Notes under the pieces: model-generated
Told to the model about the DNA's origin: nothing
Databases searched by the model: none
What the model saw: the letters and a program-made list of their open reading frames with translations, nothing else
Program-made: the position numbers and the translations under genes
NCBI RefSeq assembly: GCF_014287435.1
Contig: NZ_JACOPG010000003.1
Span: 124,001-188,000 of the forward strand
Length of the DNA: 64,000 bases
Direction of reading: 5' to 3'
Source: Roseburia lenta
GTDB lineage: Bacteria > Bacillota > Clostridia > Lachnospirales > Lachnospiraceae
Shown: positions 53,461 through 62,324 of the stretch, in pieces
Layout of the letters: the number at the start of each line of letters is the position of its first letter
How positions within the stretch are numbered: position 1 is the first letter of the stretch

Positions 53461-54441
53461 ATGGCAAATGTAGGAAATCAGAAGCAAAAACTTCTTTATA
53501 TAATGGAGATTTTTCTGCGGGAGACGGATGAGGAACATCCGATCACGGCGGCGCAGATCATTGAGAAATTAGAGGCAAGGGAGATCGTGGCAGAGCGGAA
53601 AAGTATTTATCGCGATATCCGTGCCTTACAGGATTATGGGATGGATATTGAAAAAGCCCCGGAGCAGAATGGCTTTTATCTGGCAGAGCGGACCTTTGAA
53701 CTGGCAGAATTAAAACTGCTGGTAGATGCGGTGGCGGCGTCAAAGTTCATCACAGAGAAAAAGTCGCGCGAACTGGTGCAAAAGATCGAACATCTGGGAA
53801 GCGCCTATCAGGGCAGACACCTTCACCGTCAGGTCGTTGTGTCGGATCGTGTCAAAATGGCAAACGAGCGTATCTACTACACGATCGACGAGATCTATCA
53901 GTGTATTGATAACAACCATAAAATGACCTTTCAGTATCTGGAATGGAATGATAAAAAAGAACAGACTCTGCGCCATGGAGGGAAATGGTATGAGGTCAGC
54001 CCGGCTTTTTTGCTGTGGGACAATGAATATTATTATCTTGTGGCATGGGATGAGGAGGCATCTGCGGTACGTCATTACCGTGCAGACAAGATCCTGGGCG
54101 CAAAAGAGATGGAAGATAAACGCAGCAAAGAAGTCCTGGCGATCGAAGACCAGAAAGCAGACTATGCCAAGAAGCGTTTTAGTATGTTTGCCGGAGCAGC
54201 GGAGATCGTGACCCTGCGTGCGCCAAAATACATGGCAGGCGTTATGATCGACCGCTTTGGCACAGAGGTAAGGATGCGCAGAGAGGACGAGGATATCCTG
54301 GTGCGTACCGAGGTGGAGGTCAGTCCGCAGTTTTTCGGCTGGATCACAGGTCTGGGACCGGGGGTTCAGATTCTGGGACCGGAGACAGTGCGCAGGTCTT
54401 ATCAGGAGCATCTGGAACAAATTCTTTCTGCTTATAAATAA
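53461..54441 (+). CDS. HTH/WYL-domain transcriptional regulator (YafY-like)
   Basis: 326 residues from ATG 53461 with GAGGTG upstream. A longer frame to 53284 crosses the divergent glp promoter and leader. The N-terminal winged HTH (PITAAQIIEKLEAREIVAERKSIYRDIRAL) is of the HTH_11/DeoR-like type. The WYL domain includes YEVSPAFLLWDNEYYYLVAWDEE and RHYRADKI, a possible ligand or nucleic-acid sensor. It is divergent from the glp operon and upstream of an amino-acid transporter. The regulated genes are not known. Confidence 0.9.
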   Translation: MANVGNQKQKLLYIMEIFLRETDEEHPITAAQIIEKLEAREIVAERKSIYRDIRALQDYGMDIEKAPEQNGFYLAERTFELAELKLLVDAVAASKFITEKKSRELVQKIEHLGSAYQGRHLHRQVVVSDRVKMANERIYYTIDEIYQCIDNNHKMTFQYLEWNDKKEQTLRHGGKWYEVSPAFLLWDNEYYYLVAWDEEASAVRHYRADKILGAKEMEDKRSKEVLAIEDQKADYAKKRFSMFAGAAEIVTLRAPKYMAGVMIDRFGTEVRMRREDEDILVRTEVEVSPQFFGWITGLGPGVQILGPETVRRSYQEHLEQILSAYK

Positions 54442-54478
54442 GTTATCCTTTACATCAATACTTGCTTATGATACTCTT

Positions 54479-54506
54479 TTAACATATTAGCACGCTAAAG
54501 TATATA
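54479..54506 (+). promoter_or_regulatory. Possible promoter with palindromic spacer before the ABC transporter
   Basis: TTAACA (54479-54484), 16-bp spacer, TATATA (54501-54506). The spacer holds TTAGC-AC-GCTAA (54487-54498), a small inverted repeat that could bind a repressor. Confidence 0.4.
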
Positions 54507-54546
54507 GGCTGCTAGGAATAAGTATAGGAAGAAAGAGGACGCAGGT

Positions 54547-55356
54547 ATGAAGATGAAAAAGGTTATGGCAGGACTTTTGGCAGGTTTGATGGCATTTTCT
54601 ATGGTGGCATGTGGCAATAAGTCTGCAAGTGCAGAAAAAACAGATGCAAAGGACACCAACAATGATGGAAAGTTTGTTGTCGGTTTTGATCAGGATTTCC
54701 CGCCTTTTGGATATGTAGGCGATGACGGCGAATATACAGGTTTTGATCTGGAACTGGCAGCGGAGTGCGCAAAGCGTATGGGACAGGAGATCGTTTACCA
54801 GCCGATCGATTGGGACGCCAAGGATATGGAACTGGAGTCGGGAACGATCGACTGCATCTGGAATGGCTTTACCATGGATGGACGTGAGGACAAATACACA
54901 TGGACAGATCCTTATATGGATAATTCACAGGTTGTCGTTGTCCGCAAGGACTCCGGTATTTCCGGTCTGGATGATCTGGCAGGCAAGATCGTGGAAGTGC
55001 AAAAAGAGTCCAGCGCACAGTCAGCCCTGGAAGAAAATACAGACTTGTCCGGTTCCTTTGCACAACTTTTGACAGTGGGCGAGTATAATACAGCCATTAT
55101 GGATCTGGAAAGTGGGGCAGTGGATGCGATCGCCATGGATATTTTTGTTGCCAAGGATCAGTTGGCAGACAAAGGAGACGAACTTGTGATCCTGGATGAG
55201 CAGATCTCATCTGAAAAATATGCGGTTGGATTTTTGAAGGGCAATACAGAGTTGCGCGACCAGGTGCAAAAGACTCTGGAAGAAATGGTCGCAGACGGCA
55301 CTTTTGCCGAGATCTCCAAGAAATGGTTTGACTCCGATGTTTGTATTTTGAAATAA
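54547..55356 (+). CDS. Amino-acid ABC transporter substrate-binding lipoprotein
   Basis: 269 residues. A signal peptide with lipobox MVAC indicates lipid anchoring after cleavage before Cys. The SBP_bac_3 fold is shown by FVVGFDQDFPPFGYVGDDGE, FDLELAAECAKRMG, IDCIWNGFTMDGRE and DAIAMDIFVAKDQL. It captures a polar or charged amino acid outside the cell and delivers it to the permease next door. The ligand cannot be read. The start ATG is 8 bases after AGAGGA. Confidence 0.94.
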   Translation: MKMKKVMAGLLAGLMAFSMVACGNKSASAEKTDAKDTNNDGKFVVGFDQDFPPFGYVGDDGEYTGFDLELAAECAKRMGQEIVYQPIDWDAKDMELESGTIDCIWNGFTMDGREDKYTWTDPYMDNSQVVVVRKDSGISGLDDLAGKIVEVQKESSAQSALEENTDLSGSFAQLLTVGEYNTAIMDLESGAVDAIAMDIFVAKDQLADKGDELVILDEQISSEKYAVGFLKGNTELRDQVQKTLEEMVADGTFAEISKKWFDSDVCILK

Positions 55357-55368
55357 TCAGGTGATGAA

Positions 55369-56019
55369 ATGAGTTTACAGTTGATACTATTGCAGTTGTC
55401 AGAGGGCATGTTATCGACCATCTGGATCTTCGTGCTGACACTGCTTTTTTCCCTTCCTTTGGGGCTTGTGATCGCGTTTGGACGGATGTCACGCAATGTC
55501 ATCCTGCGCAATATTACAAGGATCTACATATCGATCATGCGAGGGACACCGCTGATGCTGCAACTTCTGGTGGTCTATTTTGGACCCTACTATATCTTTG
55601 GCATCAGTATCTCGTCCTCCTACCGGGCGTATGCGGTCATCATTGCATTTGCCCTAAATTATGCAGCCTATTTTGCGGAGATCTACCGCAGTGGCATTGC
55701 CTCTATGCCAAAAGGTCAGTACGAGGCTGCCAAGGTGCTGGGCTATAGCAGGACACAGACCTTTTTTACCATCATCCTGCCACAGGTGATCAAGCGCATC
55801 CTGCCATCTGTGACCAATGAAGTGATCACCTTGGTAAAGGATACGTCACTGGCATTTTCCATTGCCTATGCGGAAATGTTTACGCATGCAAAGGCACTGG
55901 CGGCATCGCAAAAGAGCATGGTGCCGTTTGTGGCTGCAGCCGTTTTTTATTACATTTTCAATTTTGTTGTGGCGGCGATCATGGAATTCTTCGAGAAGAA
56001 GATGGCATATTACCAATAG
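55369..56019 (+). CDS. Amino-acid ABC transporter permease (HisM-type)
   Basis: 216 residues, about five helices. The opening LSEGMLSTIWIFVLTLLFSL is typical of HisM/GlnP permeases. The EAA loop that contacts the ATPase reads YEAAKVLGYSRTQTFFTIILPQ. The gene starts 12 bases after the binding-protein gene, so it is the second gene of a three-gene operon. A single permease gene implies a homodimer. Confidence 0.94.
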   Translation: MSLQLILLQLSEGMLSTIWIFVLTLLFSLPLGLVIAFGRMSRNVILRNITRIYISIMRGTPLMLQLLVVYFGPYYIFGISISSSYRAYAVIIAFALNYAAYFAEIYRSGIASMPKGQYEAAKVLGYSRTQTFFTIILPQVIKRILPSVTNEVITLVKDTSLAFSIAYAEMFTHAKALAASQKSMVPFVAAAVFYYIFNFVVAAIMEFFEKKMAYYQ

Positions 56020-56037
56020 GATAGGAAGGATATCTGG

Positions 56038-56799
56038 ATGAATATATTAGAATTAAAACACGCAAAAAAGTCTTTTGACGGCGTGGAAGTTTTAAAAGAC
56101 ATTGATCTGTCGGTATCCGAGGGACAGGTGGTTTCTATCATAGGACCTTCCGGTTCCGGCAAATCCACCCTGCTTCGCTGTGCGACTTTTCTGGAGACGC
56201 TGGACGACGGTAGTCTGTCTTATCAGGGGCAGGAAGTCGTGCACTCAGAAAATGGCAGGGCGGTCTATGGGAACAAGGCACAGATCAAACAGGCAATGGG
56301 AAGTTTTGGGTTGGTTTTCCAGAATTTCAACCTTTTTCCGCATTTTTCGGTCTTAAAAAATATCACGGATGCACCGATCCGTGTGCAAAAGCGTCCAAAA
56401 GAGCAGGTGGAGGCAGAGGCAAGGGAACTGCTGAAAAAGATGGGGCTTGCGGATCGCGCAGATGCATATCCCTGCCAGTTGTCCGGCGGGCAGCAACAGC
56501 GCGTTTCCATTGCGCGTGCGCTGGCACTCAAACCGGCAATCCTCTTTTTTGATGAACCGACCAGTGCACTGGATCCGGAACTGACGCTGGAGATCTTAAA
56601 AGTCATCAAGGAATTGGCGGCGGAGAAGATGACTATGGTCATTGTGACACATGAGATGAATTTCGCCAAAGATGTCTCTGACCGGATGATCTTTATGGAT
56701 AAGGGACTTATCGTTGAGGAAACGACACCGGAATTACTCTTTAAATCGGAAAATCAAAGGACGAGGGAATTTTTGGGAAAATATCACGATCTATCATAA
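56038..56799 (+). CDS. Amino-acid ABC transporter ATP-binding protein
   Basis: 253 residues. Walker A GPSGSGKSTLLRC, Q-loop GLVFQNFNLFPH, signature LSGGQQQRVSIARALA, Walker B ILFFDEPTSALDPE and switch His in VIVTHEMNF. It matches GlnQ/HisP-type ATPases of polar amino-acid importers and energises the adjacent permease. A GGAAGG site lies before its ATG, 18 bases after the permease stop. Confidence 0.96.
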   Translation: MNILELKHAKKSFDGVEVLKDIDLSVSEGQVVSIIGPSGSGKSTLLRCATFLETLDDGSLSYQGQEVVHSENGRAVYGNKAQIKQAMGSFGLVFQNFNLFPHFSVLKNITDAPIRVQKRPKEQVEAEARELLKKMGLADRADAYPCQLSGGQQQRVSIARALALKPAILFFDEPTSALDPELTLEILKVIKELAAEKMTMVIVTHEMNFAKDVSDRMIFMDKGLIVEETTPELLFKSENQRTREFLGKYHDLS

Positions 56800-56813
56800 T
56801 AGGGCAAAACAAA

Positions 56814-56842
56814 CAGGCTGCATCACAACCGGATGCAGCCTG
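56814..56842 (-). terminator. Hairpin ending the XRE regulator gene
   Basis: CAGGCTGCATC (56814-56824) pairs with GATGCAGCCTG (56832-56842). T-rich sequence follows on the minus strand only, so it mainly serves the minus-strand gene, though it may also affect the transporter transcript end. Confidence 0.75.
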
Positions 56843-56883
56843 AATTACTTGTTCCAACCTTATATATGCGCCTCTGGATCAAA

Positions 56884-57231
56884 CTACTTGGGCTGCTTTT
56901 GGTAGTGATGCAGGATCAGTTTGATTTCATCCTTTAGGATGTCCTGTCCCTCCGGTGAAAGATTGCCGCAAGCCTGCAAGATGGCAACGGCATCATCAGA
57001 CAGGTCCAGCATAGAATTTTGTGGTGGTGTGTAACCGAGCAGATAGTCGCAGGTCGTGTTGAAATAGGCTGCCATACGCATAAGAATATCGTAACTTGGC
57101 TGTCGTTTGCCCGAAAGATATCCGCTGAAAGTTGACGGATGGATATGTAGCGATTCACAAACCTGTTTTTTACTGGTATTTTGCAGTTCCATGAGATTGG
57201 TGATACGTTCCCCTAAAAGCATTGATGACAT
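56884..57231 (-). CDS. XRE-family transcriptional regulator
   Basis: 115 residues from ATG 57231 with AGGAGAGG upstream. The six upstream codons overlap that site. Helix-turn-helix: KQVCESLHIHPSTFSGYLSGKRQPSYDILMRMAAYF. The C-terminus is a short helical tail (QDILKDEIKLILHHYQK). A perfect 11-bp inverted repeat lies directly upstream of the start (57243-57277), suggesting self-repression. Other targets are unknown. Confidence 0.9.
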   Translation of the reverse strand: MSSMLLGERITNLMELQNTSKKQVCESLHIHPSTFSGYLSGKRQPSYDILMRMAAYFNTTCDYLLGYTPPQNSMLDLSDDAVAILQACGNLSPEGQDILKDEIKLILHHYQKQPK

Positions 57232-57242
57232 AAGTGCCTCTC

Positions 57243-57277
57243 CTATCATTTATCATTAGTAACTAAATAAATGATAG
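57243..57277. promoter_or_regulatory. Inverted-repeat operator candidate upstream of the XRE regulator
   Basis: CTATCATTTAT (57243-57253) and ATAAATGATAG (57267-57277) are perfect 11-bp arms separated by 13 bp. They lie 12 bp before the regulator's start codon, overlapping its ribosome binding site and promoter region. Confidence 0.6.
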
Positions 57278-57346
57278 AACAGGAGAATTTGAATTTGCCC
57301 GGATTTCACATAACGCATAAGGGGAACGCAAAACGCCACGAGCGAT

Positions 57347-58078
57347 TTAGATATATCCTCCATCCATGGAAATGACCTGCCCGGTCAGATAGGTCGGCAT
57401 CTTTATCACTTGCAGTACAGCCTCGGCGACTTCTTCCGGCTGGGCAAAGCGGCCGGCTGGAATTTCTGCCTCCAGGGCGGTACGTTCTTCTACGCTTAGG
57501 AAGCCGTTCATGTCGGTATCGATGACACCGCAGGCAATGGCATTGACGGCGATCCGGGATGGCGCCAGTTCTTTTGCCAGAGCCTTTGTAAAAGCATGGA
57601 TACCACCCTTGGAAGCGGAGTAAGCGATTTCACAGGAAGCCCCGACATTGCCCCACATGGAAGAAATATTTATGATCCGACCGCTCTGTTTCTGCACCAT
57701 GGCGGGTACAAATGCCTTGGCAGTGTAGAAGCAGGAGGACAGATTGACGGACAGAATCTGATCCCATTCCTCGACCGACATATCGGTCAGAAGTCCGATA
57801 TGGGAGATACCTGCATTATTGACAAGCACATCGATCTGCGAAAAATGAGCAAGCATTTCCTCAGCAAGAGCCTTTACAAAAGAGGGATCACCGACATCCC
57901 CGGTAAAGGTCAGGACTTCGATATGATAGACGGAGCGCAGATCCTCCGCCAGATCTTCCAGCATCTTTTGATTTTTCCGGCAGACCAGTCCCAGATGATA
58001 GCCCTCTTTGGCAAGGCTTGTGGCTATGGCGCGTCCGATCCCGCGGGAGGCACCGGATACAAATGCAACTTTATACAT
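57347..58078 (-). CDS. Short-chain dehydrogenase/reductase (FabG/YmfI-like)
   Basis: 243 residues from ATG 58078 with AAAGGAG. The NAD(P)-binding glycine motif is VSGASRGIGRAIA. The structural motif is LVNNAGIS. The active site has Ser in IINISSMWG and YxxxK in YSASKG. The C-terminus SMDGGYI is typical. It reduces a ketone or 3-oxoacyl substrate. The precise substrate is unknown since no fatty-acid synthesis genes surround it. Confidence 0.9.
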   Translation of the reverse strand: MYKVAFVSGASRGIGRAIATSLAKEGYHLGLVCRKNQKMLEDLAEDLRSVYHIEVLTFTGDVGDPSFVKALAEEMLAHFSQIDVLVNNAGISHIGLLTDMSVEEWDQILSVNLSSCFYTAKAFVPAMVQKQSGRIINISSMWGNVGASCEIAYSASKGGIHAFTKALAKELAPSRIAVNAIACGVIDTDMNGFLSVEERTALEAEIPAGRFAQPEEVAEAVLQVIKMPTYLTGQVISMDGGYI

Positions 58079-58213
58079 GATCGTTCTCCTTTTGATACTA
58101 TCTAAATTTATTTTCACTATAACAAAGAGCGGAATAAAGCGCAAATATGGTGCTATGTTGTAACTAACTGTATGAACAATTTATAAAATAAATTTTATTT
58201 TTCTGAAAACTAC

Positions 58214-58241
58214 TTGTCCTAAAAACGTAATATGTTATAAT
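58214..58241 (+). promoter_or_regulatory. Promoter of hpf
   Basis: TTGTCC (58214-58219), 16-bp spacer and consensus TATAAT (58236-58241), 54 bp before the hpf start. Confidence 0.65.
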
Positions 58242-58295
58242 TGAACCATGATATTCACACGGTATCAAATATAATGTGAAAAGGGGATGGACATC

Positions 58296-58826
58296 ATGAG
58301 AATTACAATCACAGGGAAAAACATTGAACTTACCGATGGACTGAAGGAGGCAGTGACAGAGAGACTCTCCAAACTGGAGAAATATTTTGCACCGGAGACT
58401 GAGGCACATGTGACATTGAGCGTAGAGAAGGAACGCCAGAAGATAGAGGTGACCATACCGGTCAAGGGCAGCGTTATCCGTGCAGAGCAGGTTAGCAATG
58501 ATATGTACGTTTCCATTGAGGTTGTTGTGGAGACGATCGAACGCCAGTTAAAGAAATACCGTAACAAGATCGTGACAAAGCAGCAGAGTGCTGAGAAGTT
58601 CTTTGCACAGGAATATCTGGAAAAAGATACGGATGACGATGATGAGATCCGTATCATCAGAACCAAAAGATTTGGTATTAAGCCAATGTATCCGGAAGAT
58701 GCCTGCGTGCAGATGGAATTATTGGGACATGACTTCTTTGTATTCTTGAACGCAGAGACAGAGGAAGTAAATGTTGTTTATAAAAGAAAGGGCAATACAT
58801 ACGGCTTGATCGAACCGGAATTTTAA
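58296..58826 (+). CDS. hpf: Ribosome hibernation promoting factor, long form
   Basis: 176 residues from ATG 58296, 9 bases after AAAAGGGG. ATG 58287 abuts that site. The N-terminal ribosome-binding domain is MRITITGKNIELTDGLKEAV. A flexible linker of about 30 residues leads to a C-terminal dimerisation domain (IRTKRFGIKPMYPEDACVQM, VYKRKGNTYGLIEP). Long HPF joins two 70S ribosomes into inactive 100S dimers in stationary phase. Length and layout are typical of Firmicutes. Confidence 0.95.
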   Translation: MRITITGKNIELTDGLKEAVTERLSKLEKYFAPETEAHVTLSVEKERQKIEVTIPVKGSVIRAEQVSNDMYVSIEVVVETIERQLKKYRNKIVTKQQSAEKFFAQEYLEKDTDDDDEIRIIRTKRFGIKPMYPEDACVQMELLGHDFFVFLNAETEEVNVVYKRKGNTYGLIEPEF

Positions 58827-58920
58827 AATCTTGCGAATAGTCGTCTGCTTTTGCAAAATGCCATTAGGTCTGCAGATTCCCGGGATGCTATAATATCCCC
58901 ATCAGGGGGAGGATGAGCAT

Positions 58921-59850
58921 ATGAAAGAACAGTCTATGGGACGGATTCTACGCAGGATCCGCATAGAACAGGGGATGACACAGGAAGCATTGGTGGAGGG
59001 TATTTGTACCGCCGGTTATTTATCACGCGTAGAAAATGGAAGCCAGATTCCGTCCAGACAGATCTATCAGTTATTGATGGAGCGTCTGGGGGAGTCTGGC
59101 TATTCTTATGCCTATTGGCAGGAAGAGGAGGAAAAAGAGCAGACCTGCCGCGAACTTTTGCACGCTTTACAGACATGGCAGAAAGAGCATGTGGATGAGA
59201 AACTTCTGAAATTACAAAAAATGAAAGGGGCACAGGACATCCGGGAGCGCCAGTTCTATGGCATGGCACATGTGATCTGGCTTTATATGAATGAAGCGAT
59301 CCCACAGGAAGATTACCTGGGCTGCTGCCGCACCATCTGGGAGAGTGATGCGCAGGGAAAGACCAGAAGGCGACAGGGGATGGATAAGATAGAATTTGCG
59401 GAAATGTCGGAAGTGCAGCTCTGGATCCTCAACAATCTTGCCATCGGACATATGTGGCGTGGGGAATACCGGGAAAGTGCATCCATCTTACTGCGTCTTT
59501 GCCGCTATGGGCAGAAGTCTGCAGAGGATGTGCGCTTGCCCTGGAGTGTGCGGGCGGCGCTCTGCCATAATATGGCGGTCTGTCTGCTGGAGATGGAAAA
59601 GCCCAAGGAGGCTTTGTATTTTTGCGACCAGGCGATTGCCATCCTGCAAAAGGAAGGTGGACTTTCTTCCGTATTATATGTGCTCCGCCTGCAGATGGAA
59701 GCCTACCGGATGCTGCAGGATATGGATGCTTATTATCGGGCGCAGACCTTGCTGCATCACCTGAACTGTCATCTGGTCAAGGAAAAGGGAAGCCGGGCAC
59801 AGATCGAAAAAAGACTATGGGATAGAAGAACCTTGTTTGTGATTTTTTGA
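58921..59850 (+). CDS. XRE regulator with helical repeat (Rgg/RRNPP-like) C-terminus
   Basis: 309 residues. The N-terminal HTH is LRRIRIEQGMTQEALVEGICTAGYLSRVENG, the form seen in Rgg/MutR and PlcR-like regulators. The remaining 230 residues are helical with TPR-like repeats (HNMAVCLLEMEKPKEALYFCDQAIAIL). Many such proteins sense short peptides, but no peptide gene is visible beside it, so the signal is unknown. A TATAAT with TGn extension at 58886-58894 and a GGGGAGG site precede the ATG. Confidence 0.82.
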   Translation: MKEQSMGRILRRIRIEQGMTQEALVEGICTAGYLSRVENGSQIPSRQIYQLLMERLGESGYSYAYWQEEEEKEQTCRELLHALQTWQKEHVDEKLLKLQKMKGAQDIRERQFYGMAHVIWLYMNEAIPQEDYLGCCRTIWESDAQGKTRRRQGMDKIEFAEMSEVQLWILNNLAIGHMWRGEYRESASILLRLCRYGQKSAEDVRLPWSVRAALCHNMAVCLLEMEKPKEALYFCDQAIAILQKEGGLSSVLYVLRLQMEAYRMLQDMDAYYRAQTLLHHLNCHLVKEKGSRAQIEKRLWDRRTLFVIF

Positions 59851-59861
59851 AATGCTATAAT
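59833..59861 (+). promoter_or_regulatory. Promoter of ddl-murF
   Basis: TTGTTT (59833-59838), 17-bp spacer and TATAAT (59856-59861) with TGC before it (extended -10). It overlaps the end of the upstream regulator gene. Confidence 0.65.
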
Positions 59862-59896
59862 AGGGACATCATTTTAAGAAAGCAAGGAGTGAAGAT

Positions 59897-60946
59897 ATGA
59901 ATATCGTAGTTTTGGCAGGCGGACTGAGTACTGAGAGAGATGTATCCTTTAAATCAGGAGATATGGTTTGCAAGGCTTTGCGGAGTCTGGGACACAGAGT
60001 TTTGCTGTTGGATGTATTTCTGGGTTACCATGATACAGAGGAAGATATTAGTGATATTTTTGAACATACAGAGGAAGCAAGTGTGGAGGTGTCAGATATT
60101 CCGGATACGGCACCGGACATCGCGGCGGTCAAGGCTTCCAGAGCAGACCAGTCAGACTGCTTCTTTGGACCGAATGTGATCGCAATCTGCCGTAAAGCGG
60201 ATGTGGTCTTTATGGCATTGCACGGCGAGAACGGTGAAAATGGTAAGGTGCAGGCAGCCTTTGACCTGTTTGGCATCCGTTATACGGGAAATGGCTATTT
60301 GAGCAGTGCGATCGCTATGGATAAGGGAATTTCCAAAGAATTTTTTAAGTCTTACGGTGTTCCTTGTCCACAGGGATTTTCCCTGAGCGTGGAGGAGGCA
60401 GACGCACCGAGACAGCCACTGGCTTATCCGTGTGTGGTAAAGCCGGCTTGTGGCGGATCTTCCATCGGTGTTTCTATCGTGCACAATGAGACGGAGTACA
60501 AAAAGGCATTAGCGGATGCTTTTGTCTGGGAAGATCAGGTTGTCATAGAGGATTATATCCAGGGGCGCGAGTTCTCTGTCGGTGTTATCGAGGGTAAGGC
60601 ACTCCCGGTCATTGAGATTGCACCGATCCAGGGATTTTATGATTATAAGAACAAGTATGCAGCAGGCAGTGCGGTAGAGACCTGTCCGGCAGATTTACCG
60701 GCGGATATTACGGCACAGATGCAGCGCTATGCCGAAATGGTCGTGGAAGCACTGGGCTTGGAGACCTATTCCCGTATGGACTTTTTACTCAATGAGAAGG
60801 ATCAGATCTTCTGTCTGGAGGCAAATACACTGCCAGGCATGACACCGACCAGCCTTTTACCGCAGGAGGCAGCCGTTATAGGCGTAGACTTCCCGGCACT
60901 CTGTCAGCAGATCATTGATATCTCGCTCAAGAGATTTGAAAAGTAG
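59897..60946 (+). CDS. ddl: D-alanine--D-alanine ligase
   Basis: Makes the D-Ala-D-Ala terminus of peptidoglycan. 349 residues with AAGGAGTGAAG before the ATG. N-terminal GGLSTERDVSFKSG, MALHGENGENGKVQAAFDL, the ATP-grasp core KPACGGSSIGVSIV and the C-terminal metal site CLEANTLPGMTPTSLLPQEA. A tyrosine-containing loop FYDYKNKY fits D-Ala rather than D-lactate specificity. murF follows 13 bases later, so the product is passed directly to the next enzyme. Confidence 0.95.
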   Translation: MNIVVLAGGLSTERDVSFKSGDMVCKALRSLGHRVLLLDVFLGYHDTEEDISDIFEHTEEASVEVSDIPDTAPDIAAVKASRADQSDCFFGPNVIAICRKADVVFMALHGENGENGKVQAAFDLFGIRYTGNGYLSSAIAMDKGISKEFFKSYGVPCPQGFSLSVEEADAPRQPLAYPCVVKPACGGSSIGVSIVHNETEYKKALADAFVWEDQVVIEDYIQGREFSVGVIEGKALPVIEIAPIQGFYDYKNKYAAGSAVETCPADLPADITAQMQRYAEMVVEALGLETYSRMDFLLNEKDQIFCLEANTLPGMTPTSLLPQEAAVIGVDFPALCQQIIDISLKRFEK

Positions 60947-60959
60947 AGGTAGACATAGC

Positions 60960-62324
60960 ATGAGAAATATGACATTAGAAAAGATTGCACAGGCATTGGG
61001 CGGCAGGCTTTACGGCGCAGAAGGATCTGATCTATCCGATCGAGAGGTGCAAGGCGTTGTCATTGATAACCGTCAGGTCGAGAAAGATTATCTCTTTATA
61101 CCGATCCGTGGGGCGCGTGTGGATGGACATTCCTTTATTGGGGATGCCTTTGCCAAGGGGGTGCTTGGCGTCTTATCAGACCATGTCTTAGAAGATGCAG
61201 CAGGACCTTATATTGTAGTAAAAGATACCGAGCAGGCACTGAAAGATCTGGCGGCATATTACCGGGAACAGATCGATGCCTATGTCATTGGCATTATCGG
61301 CAGTGTGGGTAAGACCAGTACCAAGGAAATGGTTGCTTCCGTCTTAGGACAGCACTTTTCGGTCTTAAAGACCCAAGGCAATTTTAATAACGAGATCGGT
61401 CTACCGCTGACCCTCTTTTGTATCCGCCCATCCCATCAGGTTGCAGTCGTTGAGATGGGAATTTCCGACTTTGGCGAGATGGATCGATTGGGTGTCATGG
61501 CAAGACCGGATATGGTCATTATGACCAATATCGGACAGTGCCATCTGGAAAATCTGAAAACCAGGGATGGTATCCTCAAGGCAAAGACAGAAGTTTTTGC
61601 CCATATGCCGGCAAGCGGGCGAGTCATTTTAAATGGGGATGACGACAAATTGCAGCAGGCAGATACCTTGGGCATGGAGAAGCATTTCTTTGGTTTGCAG
61701 GGGCAGGAGTTTTTTGGATCTGCGATCGCAGGACACGTGGATCATGTGGATGCCTTGCTTCATACACCGCAGTGGGAACATGCTGTCAGCATTCCGATCC
61801 CGGGAGAGCACAATGTCTATAATGCACTGGCGGCGACCGCAGCAGGCACACTTCTGGGCTTGTCCGAGCAGGAGATCCTTGCGGGGATAGAGCAGGTGGA
61901 GACCATAGCCGGACGCAACCACTTTATCGAGGCACATGGCATGACTGTGATCGATGACTGCTACAATGCCAACCCGGTGTCCATGCGCGCTTCCTTAGAG
62001 GTGCTGGGACATGCGGCAGGACGCAAGGTCGCTATCTTAGGCGACATGGGAGAACTCGGTGAGAACCAAGAGATGCTCCATTATCAGGTAGGGCAGGTTG
62101 TTGTGGAAAATGGCATTGACCTGCTTTTGACAGCAGGAAAACTTGCCGGACAGATTGTACGCTATGTGCAGGAACATGGAGACAAAACGCAGGCGATCGC
62201 CTATGCTGACAAGGAAGCCCTCTTGGCAGACCTGGATCAGCACATAAAAAAAGGAGACACCATTTTGATCAAGGCGTCTCACTTTATGAACTTTACGGAA
62301 ATCGTAAAAGTAATTACAGAATAA
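60960..62324 (+). CDS. murF: UDP-MurNAc-tripeptide--D-Ala-D-Ala ligase
   Basis: Joins D-Ala-D-Ala to the UDP-MurNAc-tripeptide. 454 residues from ATG 60960 with GAGGT. The ATP-binding P-loop is IGSVGKTSTKEM. Mur-ligase motifs are NFNNEIGLPLTL, the catalytic VEMGISDFGEMD, NLKTRDGILKAKTE and GEHNVYNALAA. The C-terminal domain has DDCYNANPVSMRASL and ILGDMGELGE. It is in an operon with ddl. Its 3' end overlaps convergent plsC by 11 bases. Confidence 0.96.
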   Translation: MRNMTLEKIAQALGGRLYGAEGSDLSDREVQGVVIDNRQVEKDYLFIPIRGARVDGHSFIGDAFAKGVLGVLSDHVLEDAAGPYIVVKDTEQALKDLAAYYREQIDAYVIGIIGSVGKTSTKEMVASVLGQHFSVLKTQGNFNNEIGLPLTLFCIRPSHQVAVVEMGISDFGEMDRLGVMARPDMVIMTNIGQCHLENLKTRDGILKAKTEVFAHMPASGRVILNGDDDKLQQADTLGMEKHFFGLQGQEFFGSAIAGHVDHVDALLHTPQWEHAVSIPIPGEHNVYNALAATAAGTLLGLSEQEILAGIEQVETIAGRNHFIEAHGMTVIDDCYNANPVSMRASLEVLGHAAGRKVAILGDMGELGENQEMLHYQVGQVVVENGIDLLLTAGKLAGQIVRYVQEHGDKTQAIAYADKEALLADLDQHIKKGDTILIKASHFMNFTEIVKVITE

